Source of the DNA: Bacillota bacterium
Lineage (GTDB): Bacteria > Bacillota > Clostridia > Peptostreptococcales > Anaerovoracaceae
Direction: 5' to 3'
Assembly (NCBI GenBank): GCA_016284575.1
Contig: JAEEPD010000035.1
Location: 1-11,078 of the forward strand
Length of the DNA: 11,078 nt
Both the position numbers and the translations under genes were made by a program. Below the pieces are notes generated by a model. The model saw only the letters and a program-made list of their open reading frames with translations, was not told where the DNA came from and searched no databases. Within the stretch, counting starts at the first letter, position 1, and each line of letters opens with the position of its first letter. This document shows, piece by piece, positions 1 through 6,274 of the stretch.

Positions 1-469
1 CCTCCGCGTCCTTTACCTCCCGGCCGCAGTCGGGGCACTTGCCGTCCACCAGCTGGCTCTCGGTCCAGAAGGATTCGCAGGGGGTGCAGTACCAGCCCTC
101 GTATTCGGACTTGTAGATGTCGCCCTTCTCATACATTTTGATGAAGATGTCCTGGACACGCTTCACATGGCGCTCCTCGGTGGTGCGGATGAAGTCGTCG
201 TAGGAGATCTCCATGGTGGCCCACAGCTCCTTGATGCCGGCAACTATCTCGTCCACGTATTCCTGAGGAGTGACGCCCTTTTCCGCGGCCTTCTTCTCGA
301 TCTTCTGGCCGTGCTCGTCGGTGCCGGTAAGGAACATCACGTCGTAGCCCTGCAGCCTTTTGAAGCGGGCCACCGCGTCTGCCATAACGGTGCAGTAGGT
401 GTGGCCGATGTGAAGGTTGCTGCTGGGGTAATAGATGGGGGTTGTTATGTAGTAAGTTTTCTTTTCCAT
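1..469 (-). CDS. metG: Methionyl-tRNA synthetase, N-terminal part (cut by window edge)
   Basis: Charges tRNA-Met with methionine in the cytoplasm, using ATP. The visible 156 residues begin MEKKTYYITTPIYYPSSNLH and contain the class I signature HIGH at residues 20-23, then FLTGTDEHGQKIE (about 47-59), which is typical of MetRS. A zinc-binding knuckle follows, with Cys128-x2-Cys131 and Cys145-x2-Cys148 (WYCTPC ... KCPDCG), as in the bacterial MetRS form with four cysteines. The KMSKS motif, anticodon-binding domain and any C-terminal tRNA-binding domain lie beyond the left edge. The ATG at 469 is preceded by GAGGAT at good spacing, and the protein aligns with the family from its first residues. 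No clear sigma-A promoter is visible between this start and the transporter gene upstream, so the gene may depend on a promoter I do not recognise or on read-through. The upstream spacer can form a branched RNA (separate entry). Confidence 0.96.
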   Translation of the reverse strand, partial: MEKKTYYITTPIYYPSSNLHIGHTYCTVMADAVARFKRLQGYDVMFLTGTDEHGQKIEKKAAEKGVTPQEYVDEIVAGIKELWATMEISYDDFIRTTEERHVKRVQDIFIKMYEKGDIYKSEYEGWYCTPCESFWTESQLVDGKCPDCGREVKDAE

Positions 470-503
470 GATTTATCCTCTTCTTAGTTTATTCTTAGTT
501 CGC

Positions 504-585
504 AGACGGGGCCTGCCGCCAGGGCACCCTTCCGGCCGCTTCGCTTACGCTCATTGCCGGACGCCTTCCCTTGCGTCACCCGTCT
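504..585 (-). promoter_or_regulatory. Structured GC-rich leader candidate upstream of metG
   Basis: Complementary arms AGACGGG (504-510) and CCCGTCT (579-585) could close a branched fold. Inside are TCCGGC (531-536) with GCCGGA (556-561), GACGC (560-564) with GCGTC (573-577), and AGGG (521-524) with CCCT (527-530). The second and third helices compete for two bases. No T-box TGGNACCGCG motif or S-box pattern is recognisable, so this is only a candidate cis-regulatory RNA for metG. Confidence 0.35.
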
Positions 586-598
586 CAACAAATTTCAA

Positions 599-646
599 CT
601 TGATTGTTTGCGGCTTGATCGTTTATCGGCGATAAACAATCAAGCC
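599..646 (-). terminator. Hairpin over the transporter stop codon, with a competing third arm
   Basis: The stretches 612-627 and 631-646 are complementary at 15 of 16 positions around a 3-nt loop and include the transporter's TGA stop (640-642). A second copy of the left arm, CTTGATTGTTT at 600-610, is perfectly complementary to 634-644 and could compete. There is no strong U-tract, so termination efficiency is uncertain. It may instead be an mRNA-stabilising 3' hairpin. Confidence 0.45.
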
Positions 647-1614
647 TTGGGCATGCCCATATTCGCCTTTCGCCTTGGGCTCGGCAACTGGGAAAGGATT
701 ATGGCGGCGAACATTATTACGCAGCCCGCCAGCTCCCTTCCGCTCATCATCTCTCTTAGTATCAATACGCCGAAAATGGCGGCGAAAACGGATTCAAGGC
801 ACATTATCAGGGAGGCGGACACGGCATCCGTGTACTTTTGCCCCACGATCTGCCCGGTGAAGCCTATGCCGCTGGAAACGAGTCCGCAGTAGGCAATGGC
901 GGTCATGGCCTCCTTAAGGCTCTGCCCGTAGTACCCCCAGCCCTGCCAGCCGGAGCTTGCGGGACCCTCCAGCGCCATGGCTATGACTATCTGGAGCACC
1001 GCGGCGCACACGAACTGTATGAAGGACATCCTTATGGTGTCAGCCACCGGCGAATATCTGTCGCAGGCCAGTATGTATATGGTCCAGAAAACGGCGCAGG
1101 CCATGATCCAGATGTCGCCCTTTTCTATGGAGAAGCCCTCCTTCACGCTCAGAAGGTAAAGGCCCACAGTGGCTATCACCACCGCCGCCACCTGAAGCAC
1201 TCCTGTGTATTTTCTGAAGAACAGGAAGGATGCCACCGGTACCAGAACCACATAGAGAGCGGTTATGAAGCCCGCCTTTCCCGCGCTGGTGCTTACGATG
1301 CCTATCTGCTGGAACTCCCCGGCCAGGGTGACTATTACCCCGAGGACTATGCCGCCCTCAAGTGTGTTCTTCTTGTACAGCCGGAAGTGCTCAGCCGTCA
1401 TGGTCCTGGAGGGAAGAGTCCCCTTTGCCTTGTTATACGCGTCGCTTGCAAGGACCATCACGAAGAGCGCCAGAGACGCCAGCACCTGCCTGACTGCGTT
1501 AAAAGTGAGGGGCCCTATATGGTCCATGCCTTTCCTCTGAAAGACAAAGGCCATGCCCCACACCATCGCTGTCACCAGCAGCAGCGTATTTCCCAGTGCT
1601 TTGCTGTGCCTCAC
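640..1614 (-). CDS. EamA/DMT-superfamily transporter
   Basis: Probable inner-membrane drug/metabolite permease of the EamA family; the substrate cannot be read from sequence. The 324-residue protein has the usual length and about ten hydrophobic segments in two repeated halves. The first starts at LLLVTAMVWGMAFVFQRKG (about 11-29), with the W-G-x-x-F pattern typical of EamA. The second half begins near DIWIMACAVFWTIYI (about 168). Between residues 110 and 130 is the conserved-looking TSAGKAGFITALYVVLVPV. The tail is short and basic (SPRRKANMGMPKA). The start is GTG, chosen because GGAGGAGGAG lies immediately upstream and the first membrane segment follows at once. The gene lies downstream of the merR-DUF554 pair on the same strand, but has its own promoter-like element and a hairpin in between, so it is probably a separate or attenuated unit. 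Confidence 0.9.
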   Translation of the reverse strand: MRHSKALGNTLLLVTAMVWGMAFVFQRKGMDHIGPLTFNAVRQVLASLALFVMVLASDAYNKAKGTLPSRTMTAEHFRLYKKNTLEGGIVLGVIVTLAGEFQQIGIVSTSAGKAGFITALYVVLVPVASFLFFRKYTGVLQVAAVVIATVGLYLLSVKEGFSIEKGDIWIMACAVFWTIYILACDRYSPVADTIRMSFIQFVCAAVLQIVIAMALEGPASSGWQGWGYYGQSLKEAMTAIAYCGLVSSGIGFTGQIVGQKYTDAVSASLIMCLESVFAAIFGVLILREMMSGRELAGCVIMFAAIILSQLPSPRRKANMGMPKA

Positions 1615-1629
1615 GGCTCCTCCTCCGCT

Positions 1630-1683
1630 AAAAAATGATCCAATCAGCCCTCCCTAAGAACTCGGGAGGCGAATTGAATCATT
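1630..1683 (-). terminator. Long hairpin plus T-run against the transporter RBS (terminator or attenuator)
   Basis: Read on the minus strand, 1683-1673 (AATGATTCAAT) pairs with 1644-1634 (ATTGGATCATT; ten Watson-Crick pairs and one G-U). Inside it CCTCCC (1669-1664) pairs with GGGAGG (1654-1649). A run of six T follows directly, and the Shine-Dalgarno GGAGGAGGAG begins only a few bases later. This fits an intrinsic terminator for read-through from the DUF554 gene, or an attenuator controlling the transporter. CCTCCC could alternatively pair with the Shine-Dalgarno sequence. Confidence 0.6.
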
Positions 1684-1709
1684 ATATACTACATATTGCG
1701 GGATTTCCA
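1681..1709 (-). promoter_or_regulatory. Probable sigma-A promoter of the EamA transporter
   Basis: On the minus strand TGGAAA (1709-1704) and a perfect TATAAT (1686-1681) are separated by 17 bp. Transcription would start near 1674, inside the outer arm of the hairpin entry. The -35 overlaps a dyad GGATTTC-CAGTA-GAAATCC (1701-1719) that could be an operator. Confidence 0.55.
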
Positions 1710-1739
1710 GTAGAAATCCTTTAAAAATGCGGGATTTCC
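1697..1739. repeat. Direct repeat of TGCGGGATTTCC with an inverted half copy between
   Basis: TGCGGGATTTCC occurs at 1697-1708 and again at 1728-1739, 31 bp apart. The inverted core GAAATCC lies between them at 1713-1719, so either copy can form a stem with it. The left copy overlaps the transporter -35; the right copy forms the terminator of the DUF554 gene. Confidence 0.7.
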
Positions 1740-1748
1740 GCGGTTTTT
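1723..1748 (-). terminator. Short terminator after the DUF554 gene
   Basis: On the minus strand, just after the TAG stop, A-rich sequence precedes GCGG (1741-1738), loop AAATC and CCGC (1732-1729), followed by ATTTTTAAA. The four-base stem is weak but flanking A and T tracts extend it. Because A and T tracts flank both sides, it could also act on the plus strand. Confidence 0.5.
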
Positions 1749-1751
1749 TCT

Positions 1752-2459
1752 CTATCCTTTGGCGAAAAGCAGCATTATTGCCTGGTATATCATGGGGATG
1801 AACATGGCGGGCAGGAAATTTGCCACCTTCACTTCCTTTATCTCCAGCATGCCGAGGGCTATTCCTATAAGGGACAGACTTCCGATCTGGGTGCTGAGAG
1901 TTATGATCTCAGGGCTCAGGACCGGCTGCAGGAAGCTGGCAAACAGGGTAAGCAGGCCCTGGTACACCAGAACGCAGATGGCGGAAAATGCCACGCTGAT
2001 GCCGGAGCTCATGGCGTAGGTGGCCGCGGTCACGCAGTCCAGCACGCCCTTGGTGAAGTAGATGCTGTGCTCGTTCTCAAGGCCGGACTGCAGCGCCCCC
2101 ATAATGGTCATGGAGCCTATGCAAAAAATCAGGCTGGCGGTGACGAAGCCCTTGGCAAAGCTGCCCTCATCCTGCCCCTTGGCAAAACGCCTCTGAAGGG
2201 CGTTCCCCAGGCGGTTGAATTTGTCGTCAATATCTATGATCTCTCCGATGGCTATGCCTATGATGAGGCTGGCAAGGACGAAGATCGGCCTGTCGATGTC
2301 CAGCGCTCCGCCTATGCCCAGCACCATAACGAAAAAGGCAAAGGCCTGCCTGACCCTGATCCCTATACGCTCAAGAAGCTCGCCCTTGAAAAGGCAGCCC
2401 ACCAGAGTGCCGGCAATAACCAGCGCGCAGTTAGCAAGAACACCTGTAAAAATACCCAT
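1752..2459 (-). CDS. DUF554 family integral membrane protein
   Basis: A 235-residue membrane protein of the DUF554 (YdfK/YqgA-type) family, whose biochemical function is not established. It shows about seven hydrophobic segments: near residues 2-24 (GVLANCALVIAGTLVGCLF), 37-54, 60-78, 107-127, 150-177, 188-207 and 213-232. The glycine-rich N-terminus and the acidic loop after GIAIGEIIDIDDKFNRLG are typical of the family. The ATG at 2459 has GGAGGATAGT directly upstream. The gene starts 13 bp after the stop of the MerR-type regulator, so the two are almost certainly one operon and the regulator is likely to control this protein. A short hairpin follows the stop. Transport of a small solute or ion is a guess only. 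Confidence 0.9.
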   Translation of the reverse strand: MGIFTGVLANCALVIAGTLVGCLFKGELLERIGIRVRQAFAFFVMVLGIGGALDIDRPIFVLASLIIGIAIGEIIDIDDKFNRLGNALQRRFAKGQDEGSFAKGFVTASLIFCIGSMTIMGALQSGLENEHSIYFTKGVLDCVTAATYAMSSGISVAFSAICVLVYQGLLTLFASFLQPVLSPEIITLSTQIGSLSLIGIALGMLEIKEVKVANFLPAMFIPMIYQAIMLLFAKG

Positions 2460-2472
2460 ACTATCCTCCGAA

Positions 2473-3312
2473 CTATAATCTTATATCTTTTCTGCTTTTG
2501 TAGGGGATGCGGATCTCGGTAAGAAAATCCGCCGGGTCCTGGCTTAGTCCCTGATCCACCAGGGTTATCTCCCGGGAGAAGCCCGCCGGCTCCATCCCAT
2601 TCGCCTTCATGTAGTCCATCAGCCTCCTGTAATAGGGCTCGGCGTCCTTGTGAAGACCTCGGAAGCTGATCTTCAGACAGCGCTGGGGGTAGAGCCTGAT
2701 CACAGGACCCTCGTAATTATCTTCATCATCCAACAGAATAAAGACCCCATCGTAGCTGTCAAAACGGCCCTGCTCCAGCTTCTCCTGGCTGATGCTCAAG
2801 CCTGCTTTACCAAGGAAGATAAGCGCCTCCTTCTGATCGGTCTCTATCTGCTTCAGGGGGCTGTCTATTTCTATCCCCGGATCCGTGGGCAGATCGTACT
2901 TGATCCAGGCCAGCCGCAAAAAAGGAGACTCTATATCGCTAATAGTATCGACGACAGCGTTCCTTGACATAAAGATCTGCAGGAGTCTCCTGTCTATCTT
3001 GCCGGAGATGCTCTCCAGCTCTGCGATCCTGCGGGATACCTCTTTTTTCTGCTCTTCCAGGAGCTGCTCCATCTTGTCCAGATCCCGGCCTGCGAGAAAT
3101 TCCGAGATGCGGTCCAGCGGCATATCCAGCTGGCGAAGGTAACGAAGGGTATTAATGCTCTCGAACTGGTCCAGTCCATAGTAACGGTACCCGCTTTCCG
3201 GATCCGTATATTCGGGAACCACCATCCCAAGAGCTTCGTAATGCCGCAGGCTGCTGACACTCAGATGAAACAGCCTGGCTATCTCCCCGATTTTAAAGAG
3301 CTGGTCTTTCAT
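2473..3312 (-). CDS. MerR-family transcriptional regulator with C-terminal effector domain
   Basis: A 279-residue DNA-binding regulator. Residues about 5-75 form the MerR winged helix-turn-helix: FKIGEIARLFHLSVSSLRHY, then the wing GMVVPEYTDPESGYRYY and a second helical part INTLRYLRQLDMPLDRISEFL. A long charged helix (about 78-115, EQLLEEQKKEVSRRIAELES) is the usual dimerisation coiled coil. The remaining 160 residues resemble the GyrI/BmrR-like ligand-binding domains of multidrug-sensing members such as BltR and BmrR, but I cannot assign a ligand. There is no cysteine pattern like that of the metal-sensing MerR proteins. The start ATG has GGAGGATTTAA upstream. It is the first gene of an operon with the DUF554 gene and has a good promoter in the 207-bp region divergent from the bactofilin gene. 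Confidence 0.93.
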   Translation of the reverse strand: MKDQLFKIGEIARLFHLSVSSLRHYEALGMVVPEYTDPESGYRYYGLDQFESINTLRYLRQLDMPLDRISEFLAGRDLDKMEQLLEEQKKEVSRRIAELESISGKIDRRLLQIFMSRNAVVDTISDIESPFLRLAWIKYDLPTDPGIEIDSPLKQIETDQKEALIFLGKAGLSISQEKLEQGRFDSYDGVFILLDDEDNYEGPVIRLYPQRCLKISFRGLHKDAEPYYRRLMDYMKANGMEPAGFSREITLVDQGLSQDPADFLTEIRIPYKSRKDIRL

Positions 3313-3356
3313 TTAAATCCTCCGGATCTGCAAAAAAAGGAGTAATATGCGCTAAG

Positions 3357-3385
3357 ATTAAACCCTATATCTATTGTAGTGTCAA
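3357..3385 (-). promoter_or_regulatory. Sigma-A promoter of the merR-DUF554 operon
   Basis: On the minus strand a perfect TTGACA (3385-3380) and TTTAAT (3362-3357) are separated by 17 bp; transcription would begin near 3350, about 38 nt before the ATG. MerR-activated promoters usually have 19-20 bp spacers, so this one looks constitutive or repressed. A weak dyad, CTANA-N5-TNTAG, lies in the spacer and could be an autoregulatory site. Confidence 0.75.
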
Positions 3386-3519
3386 GTAATTATTTAGTTC
3401 AAACCCGTTGTTTTTGCTTTCCTCTGTAAAAAGTCCTCTTCACCGACTATTTTCTCTTTCATTATGGTCATTTTTGTTGTAAAATGTACTGTAATCTAAA
3501 ACGAAGGGGAAAATAAACT

Positions 3520-4269
3520 ATGGCAATGTTTTTTAATAGAAAGAAAGAAGAACCCGTCGCACCGGTAATCGAACCCGAAGTACAGGCCCCCGCAGAGCCG
3601 GAGCTGCCCAAGGAGCCGGTCTATTCTCCCATGAAGAAGACCATCATCGGCAGCGGCATCACCTTCTACGGAGATTTTGAGACCTCCGATCCCATCGAGC
3701 TCAACGGCACCATCAAGGGCGACATCAACAGCGATGCTGCCATCACCATAGCCGAAGGCGCAAAGTATTACGGCAACGCCAACATGAACCAGCTTACCGT
3801 AAGCGGCATCATCGAGGGCGATATCCAGTGCACCGATCTTTCGACCTTCACCTCCACCGCCCAGATGACAGGCGAGCTCAAGACCGCATATCTGATCACC
3901 GATAAGGGCAGCAACATCCACGGCAATCTGAGCCTGGAAAAACCCACCCCCAAGGCTGCAGCTCCTGTTATTGAGCCCGAGTCCGACTGGCACAGAGCTG
4001 AGGTATTCGAGAATCCCCAGGAAGCCGAGACTGCGCCAGCTGAAGCCCAGACTGAAGCTTCAAACGCCGATGTTCCCCTGGATGAGGATGGAAACCCCTG
4101 GAACATAGACGACTACTTCAAGGGGCCGGACAGCGCTGAAAGGCTGGAAAAGACCGACGAGCTCCACAGCGCAGAAGCAGACTTTGAGGATCGCTTTGCC
4201 GCCATCGAAAAGGAAGCTGAAGCCCTGATGCAGGAAACGGATCTGGACGTCACTGAAACACAGTTCTAG
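3520..4269 (+). CDS. Bactofilin (polymer-forming cytoskeletal protein)
   Basis: Bactofilins self-assemble without nucleotide into filaments on the inner face of the cytoplasmic membrane and position cell-wall or morphogenesis enzymes. Residues about 38-140 form the repetitive right-handed beta-helix domain: KKTIIGSGITFYGDFETSDP, ELNGTIKGDI, VSGIIEGDIQ, TGELKTAYLI and GSNIHGNLSLE, with the regular G/N-rich turns of the DUF583 family. The domain is preceded by MAMFFNRKKEE and a Pro/Glu-rich linker; short hydrophobic N-termini bind membrane in other bactofilins. The last 105 or so residues are strongly acidic, alanine-rich and apparently disordered, ending ALMQETDLDVTETQF; many bactofilins lack so long a tail. 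The start was chosen from GAAGGGG ten bases upstream of the ATG. The gene stands alone between a divergent regulator and a convergent operon, and ends in a strong terminator. Confidence 0.93.
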   Translation: MAMFFNRKKEEPVAPVIEPEVQAPAEPELPKEPVYSPMKKTIIGSGITFYGDFETSDPIELNGTIKGDINSDAAITIAEGAKYYGNANMNQLTVSGIIEGDIQCTDLSTFTSTAQMTGELKTAYLITDKGSNIHGNLSLEKPTPKAAAPVIEPESDWHRAEVFENPQEAETAPAEAQTEASNADVPLDEDGNPWNIDDYFKGPDSAERLEKTDELHSAEADFEDRFAAIEKEAEALMQETDLDVTETQF

Positions 4270-4316
4270 AACGCGCAGCCTGTGCTGAAAACCCTGTAGA
4301 TCCATATGAAGATCAT

Positions 4317-4345
4317 AAAAAGGAGTCCCCTTGGGACTCCTTTCT
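4317..4345. terminator. Bidirectional intrinsic terminator between bactofilin and HAD phosphatase genes
   Basis: GGAGTCCC (4322-4329) and GGGACTCC (4333-4340) form a perfect stem with a 3-nt loop, flanked by AAAAA on the left and TTT on the right. It has a T-run on both strands and lies between two convergent genes, so it can stop both transcripts. Confidence 0.88.
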
Positions 4346-4358
4346 AATTTGAATAATA

Positions 4359-5012
4359 TCAGAACTCCAGCAGCTCCACGGGGCTGCTTATTATATGCTC
4401 CGCTCCCGCCGCCTTAAGCTCCTCCAGGCTGCCGTAGCCGTAGAGCACGCCGATGCTGGGGAGGCCGTTTTCCTTAGCTCCCAGAATATCGTGCTCCCGG
4501 TCACCCACCATCACGATGGCGGGATCCTCCTTTGTGCAAAAGCCCTCGGTCCTTATCCTGTCAAGGGCATAGGCTATGACATCCCCCTTCAGGCTGCGGC
4601 TCAGGTCCATGGTGGCACCGCAGACCAGGTCGAAATACTGGGCAAGGCCGAAGTGGTCCATTATGCGCTCGGCAAAGGCCTCCGCCTTGGAGGTCGCCAC
4701 CGCCAGAACCTTTCCTCTGGCCTTGAGCTCCCTAAGAACCTCCTCTATGCCCTCGTAGGGCACATTCTCGAAAATGCCCTTGGGCGCGAAGTATTCGCGG
4801 TAATAGACTATGGCCTCCTTTGCCTGCTCCGGCCCGAAGCCATAGTATTTTGCGAAGGAATCCGCAAGGGGCGGCCCTATAAAGGTGTTAAGGCTGCTCC
4901 GATCCTCCACCTCTATGCCATATTTGGCCAGCGCGTAGGCCACGGAATTGGTTATGCCCTCGGCGGGGTCCGTCAGGGTGCCGTCAAGGTCGAATAAAAA
5001 CACGTCGTACAT
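4359..5012 (-). CDS. HAD-superfamily phosphatase, phosphoglycolate phosphatase-like
   Basis: Probable cytosolic Mg-dependent phosphatase acting on a small phosphorylated metabolite; the substrate is not assignable. From the chosen ATG the protein has about 217 residues and starts MYDVFLFDLDGTLTD. This is HAD motif I, with nucleophile Asp8 and general acid Asp10. Motif II is AVATS, motif III the lysine of SLKGDVI, and motif IV MVGDREHDILGAKENG with the acidic metal ligands. The helical cap (about residues 15-80) is of the C1 type seen in Gph/PGP enzymes. A GTG at 5054 would add 14 residues and start 6 bp after the stop of the upstream aldolase-like gene. I prefer the ATG because family members begin right before motif I, but neither start has a strong ribosome binding site, so translational coupling to the upstream gene is possible. 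The two genes form an operon. Confidence 0.9.
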   Translation of the reverse strand: MYDVFLFDLDGTLTDPAEGITNSVAYALAKYGIEVEDRSSLNTFIGPPLADSFAKYYGFGPEQAKEAIVYYREYFAPKGIFENVPYEGIEEVLRELKARGKVLAVATSKAEAFAERIMDHFGLAQYFDLVCGATMDLSRSLKGDVIAYALDRIRTEGFCTKEDPAIVMVGDREHDILGAKENGLPSIGVLYGYGSLEELKAAGAEHIISSPVELLEF

Positions 5013-5060
5013 GTGCAGATCCGGGATATCGTTCAGCGTTACGGCTCTGAGCACAAAAGC

Positions 5061-6089
5061 CTACAGCAGGCTCAGAAGCTCCTCCACATCGGACTTCTGG
5101 GTAGCCCAGCAGGTGCAGAAGCGGATGACGGTATGGCTGTCATCGAAGTGCTCTATAAAGGAAAAGTCCACCTTCTTAGCCCTGAGCTCCTCCATCTTGC
5201 TGTTTTCAATGACCACGAACTGCTGATTCGTGGGGGAATCCAGGTACATCCTGTAGCCCTTGGCCTTGAGCCCGTCCACCAGAAGATAGGCCATCTCCAT
5301 GGCATGGCGGCCCAGCTTTTCGTAGAGACCATCGGTAAAGAGCACGTCGAACTGCAGGCTCAGCACCCTGCCCTTGGCCACGATGACGCCCCTCTGCTTC
5401 ATAAGGGTGAAGAAATCAGAAGGCATGTTGCCGTGGGTGAAGACCAGAGCCTCGCCTATCAGAGCGCCGCACTTGGTGCCGCCGATGTAGAAGATGTCGC
5501 AGAGGCGGCAGAGCTCCTCCAGGCTGATGTCGTTAGCCCTGCTTCCCAGAGCGTAGCCAAGCCTTGCGCCATCAATGTAAAGGGGCAGACCATACTGCTT
5601 GCAGATGTCATAGATCGCAGTGAGCTCAGCCTTGCTGTAGAGGGTGCCAAGCTCCGTGGGCTGGGAAATGTAGACCATGCCGGGCTGGACCATGTGGGTG
5701 ATGTTGCCGTCCGCCATGTAGACCCTGAGGAAAGCTGCCAGTTCCTCGGGAACCAGCTTGCCGTCCTTTCCCTCCAGCTCCATTACCTTATGGCCGGTAT
5801 ACTCGATGGCGCCGGCCTCGTGGACCGCCACATGGCCGGTCTTCGCGGCGACCACGCCCTGATAGCTCTTAAGATGGGTGCCGATGACCAGCTGATTGCA
5901 CTCCGTGCCGCCGGAAACGAACCAGATCTGAGCATCGGGGCAGTTTGCCGCAGCCCTTATCTTCTCCGCAGCCTGCGCCGCATAGGCATCGTAGCCATAG
6001 GCAGTCTGGACCTCCATATTGGTCTCTTCCAGTCTTTTAAGTATCTCGGGAGTGCATCCCACTAAATAATCCGTTGCAAAAGATATCAT
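5061..6089 (-). CDS. Threonine aldolase-like PLP-dependent lyase
   Basis: Fold-type I pyridoxal-phosphate enzyme of the low-specificity L-threonine aldolase/beta-eliminating lyase family; it would cleave L-threonine or L-allo-threonine to glycine and acetaldehyde in the cytoplasm. The 342-residue product has the normal length. FVSGGTECNQLVI (about 58-69) contacts the cofactor phosphate. His90 in VHEAGAIE is the ring-stacking residue, and ISQPTELGTLYS (141-152) is a family signature. Asp173 of YIDGARLG contacts the pyridine nitrogen, and Lys206 in GGTKCGA is the PLP-binding lysine. The reading frame is open further upstream, but the start at 6089 is supported by GGAGGATAAA just before it and by the promoter at 6133-6161. 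It is followed within 6-48 bp by the HAD phosphatase gene. Other members of the clade act on different beta-hydroxy amino acids, so threonine specificity is inferred. Confidence 0.9.
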   Translation of the reverse strand: MISFATDYLVGCTPEILKRLEETNMEVQTAYGYDAYAAQAAEKIRAAANCPDAQIWFVSGGTECNQLVIGTHLKSYQGVVAAKTGHVAVHEAGAIEYTGHKVMELEGKDGKLVPEELAAFLRVYMADGNITHMVQPGMVYISQPTELGTLYSKAELTAIYDICKQYGLPLYIDGARLGYALGSRANDISLEELCRLCDIFYIGGTKCGALIGEALVFTHGNMPSDFFTLMKQRGVIVAKGRVLSLQFDVLFTDGLYEKLGRHAMEMAYLLVDGLKAKGYRMYLDSPTNQQFVVIENSKMEELRAKKVDFSFIEHFDDSHTVIRFCTCWATQKSDVEELLSLL

Positions 6090-6132
6090 TTTTATCCTCC
6101 GTTTGTATGGGTGTTCATTAAATTCAACCCGC

Positions 6133-6161
6133 ATTGTATCATAAAGCCCCGTCCCGCTCAA
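6133..6161 (-). promoter_or_regulatory. Promoter of the threonine aldolase-HAD operon
   Basis: On the minus strand TTGAGC (6161-6156), a 17-bp spacer and TACAAT (6138-6133) with a TG one base upstream (extended -10, TGATACAAT). Transcription would begin near 6126, giving a short leader before the ATG at 6089. Confidence 0.75.
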
Positions 6162-6192
6162 CGTTATTGAAGAAAAGAAGGCCGATTTCGCC

Positions 6193-6218
6193 GAAAAATG
6201 CTCATTTTTCAGCATTTT
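6193..6218. repeat. Two overlapping dyads between divergent promoters
   Basis: GAAAAATG (6193-6200) is complementary to CATTTTTC (6203-6210), and AAAATGCT (6195-6202) is complementary to AGCATTTT (6211-6218). They share one arm, so only one can form at a time. They lie upstream of both the minus-strand aldolase promoter and the plus-strand rplM promoter, where a shared regulator or a promoter-upstream A/T element could act. Confidence 0.5.
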
Positions 6219-6233
6219 CAGCCACATTTCCGC

Positions 6234-6262
6234 TTGACACGGCCCCTTCCAGCACATATAAT
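6234..6262 (+). promoter_or_regulatory. Consensus sigma-A promoter of rplM-rpsI
   Basis: TTGACA (6234-6239) and TATAAT (6257-6262) are both perfect and separated by the optimal 17 bp, as expected for a highly expressed ribosomal-protein operon. The start site should be near 6269, giving an unusually long leader of about 180 nt. Confidence 0.95.
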
Positions 6263-6274
6263 AATCGAGCGTCG

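Noticed and set aside
470..640. T-box riboswitch upstream of metG
   Set aside because: The TGGNACCGCG antiterminator bulge, a specifier loop and a terminator are not visible.
838..1638. Long plus-strand open frame (266 codons) over the EamA gene
   Set aside because: It is antisense to a clear membrane protein, rich in His/Gly/Tyr with no family pattern, and is a codon-usage shadow.
5013..6065. 350-codon plus-strand frame opposite the threonine aldolase-like gene
   Set aside because: Antisense shadow: the minus strand has complete PLP-enzyme motifs, RBS and promoter, and the plus frame has no RBS.
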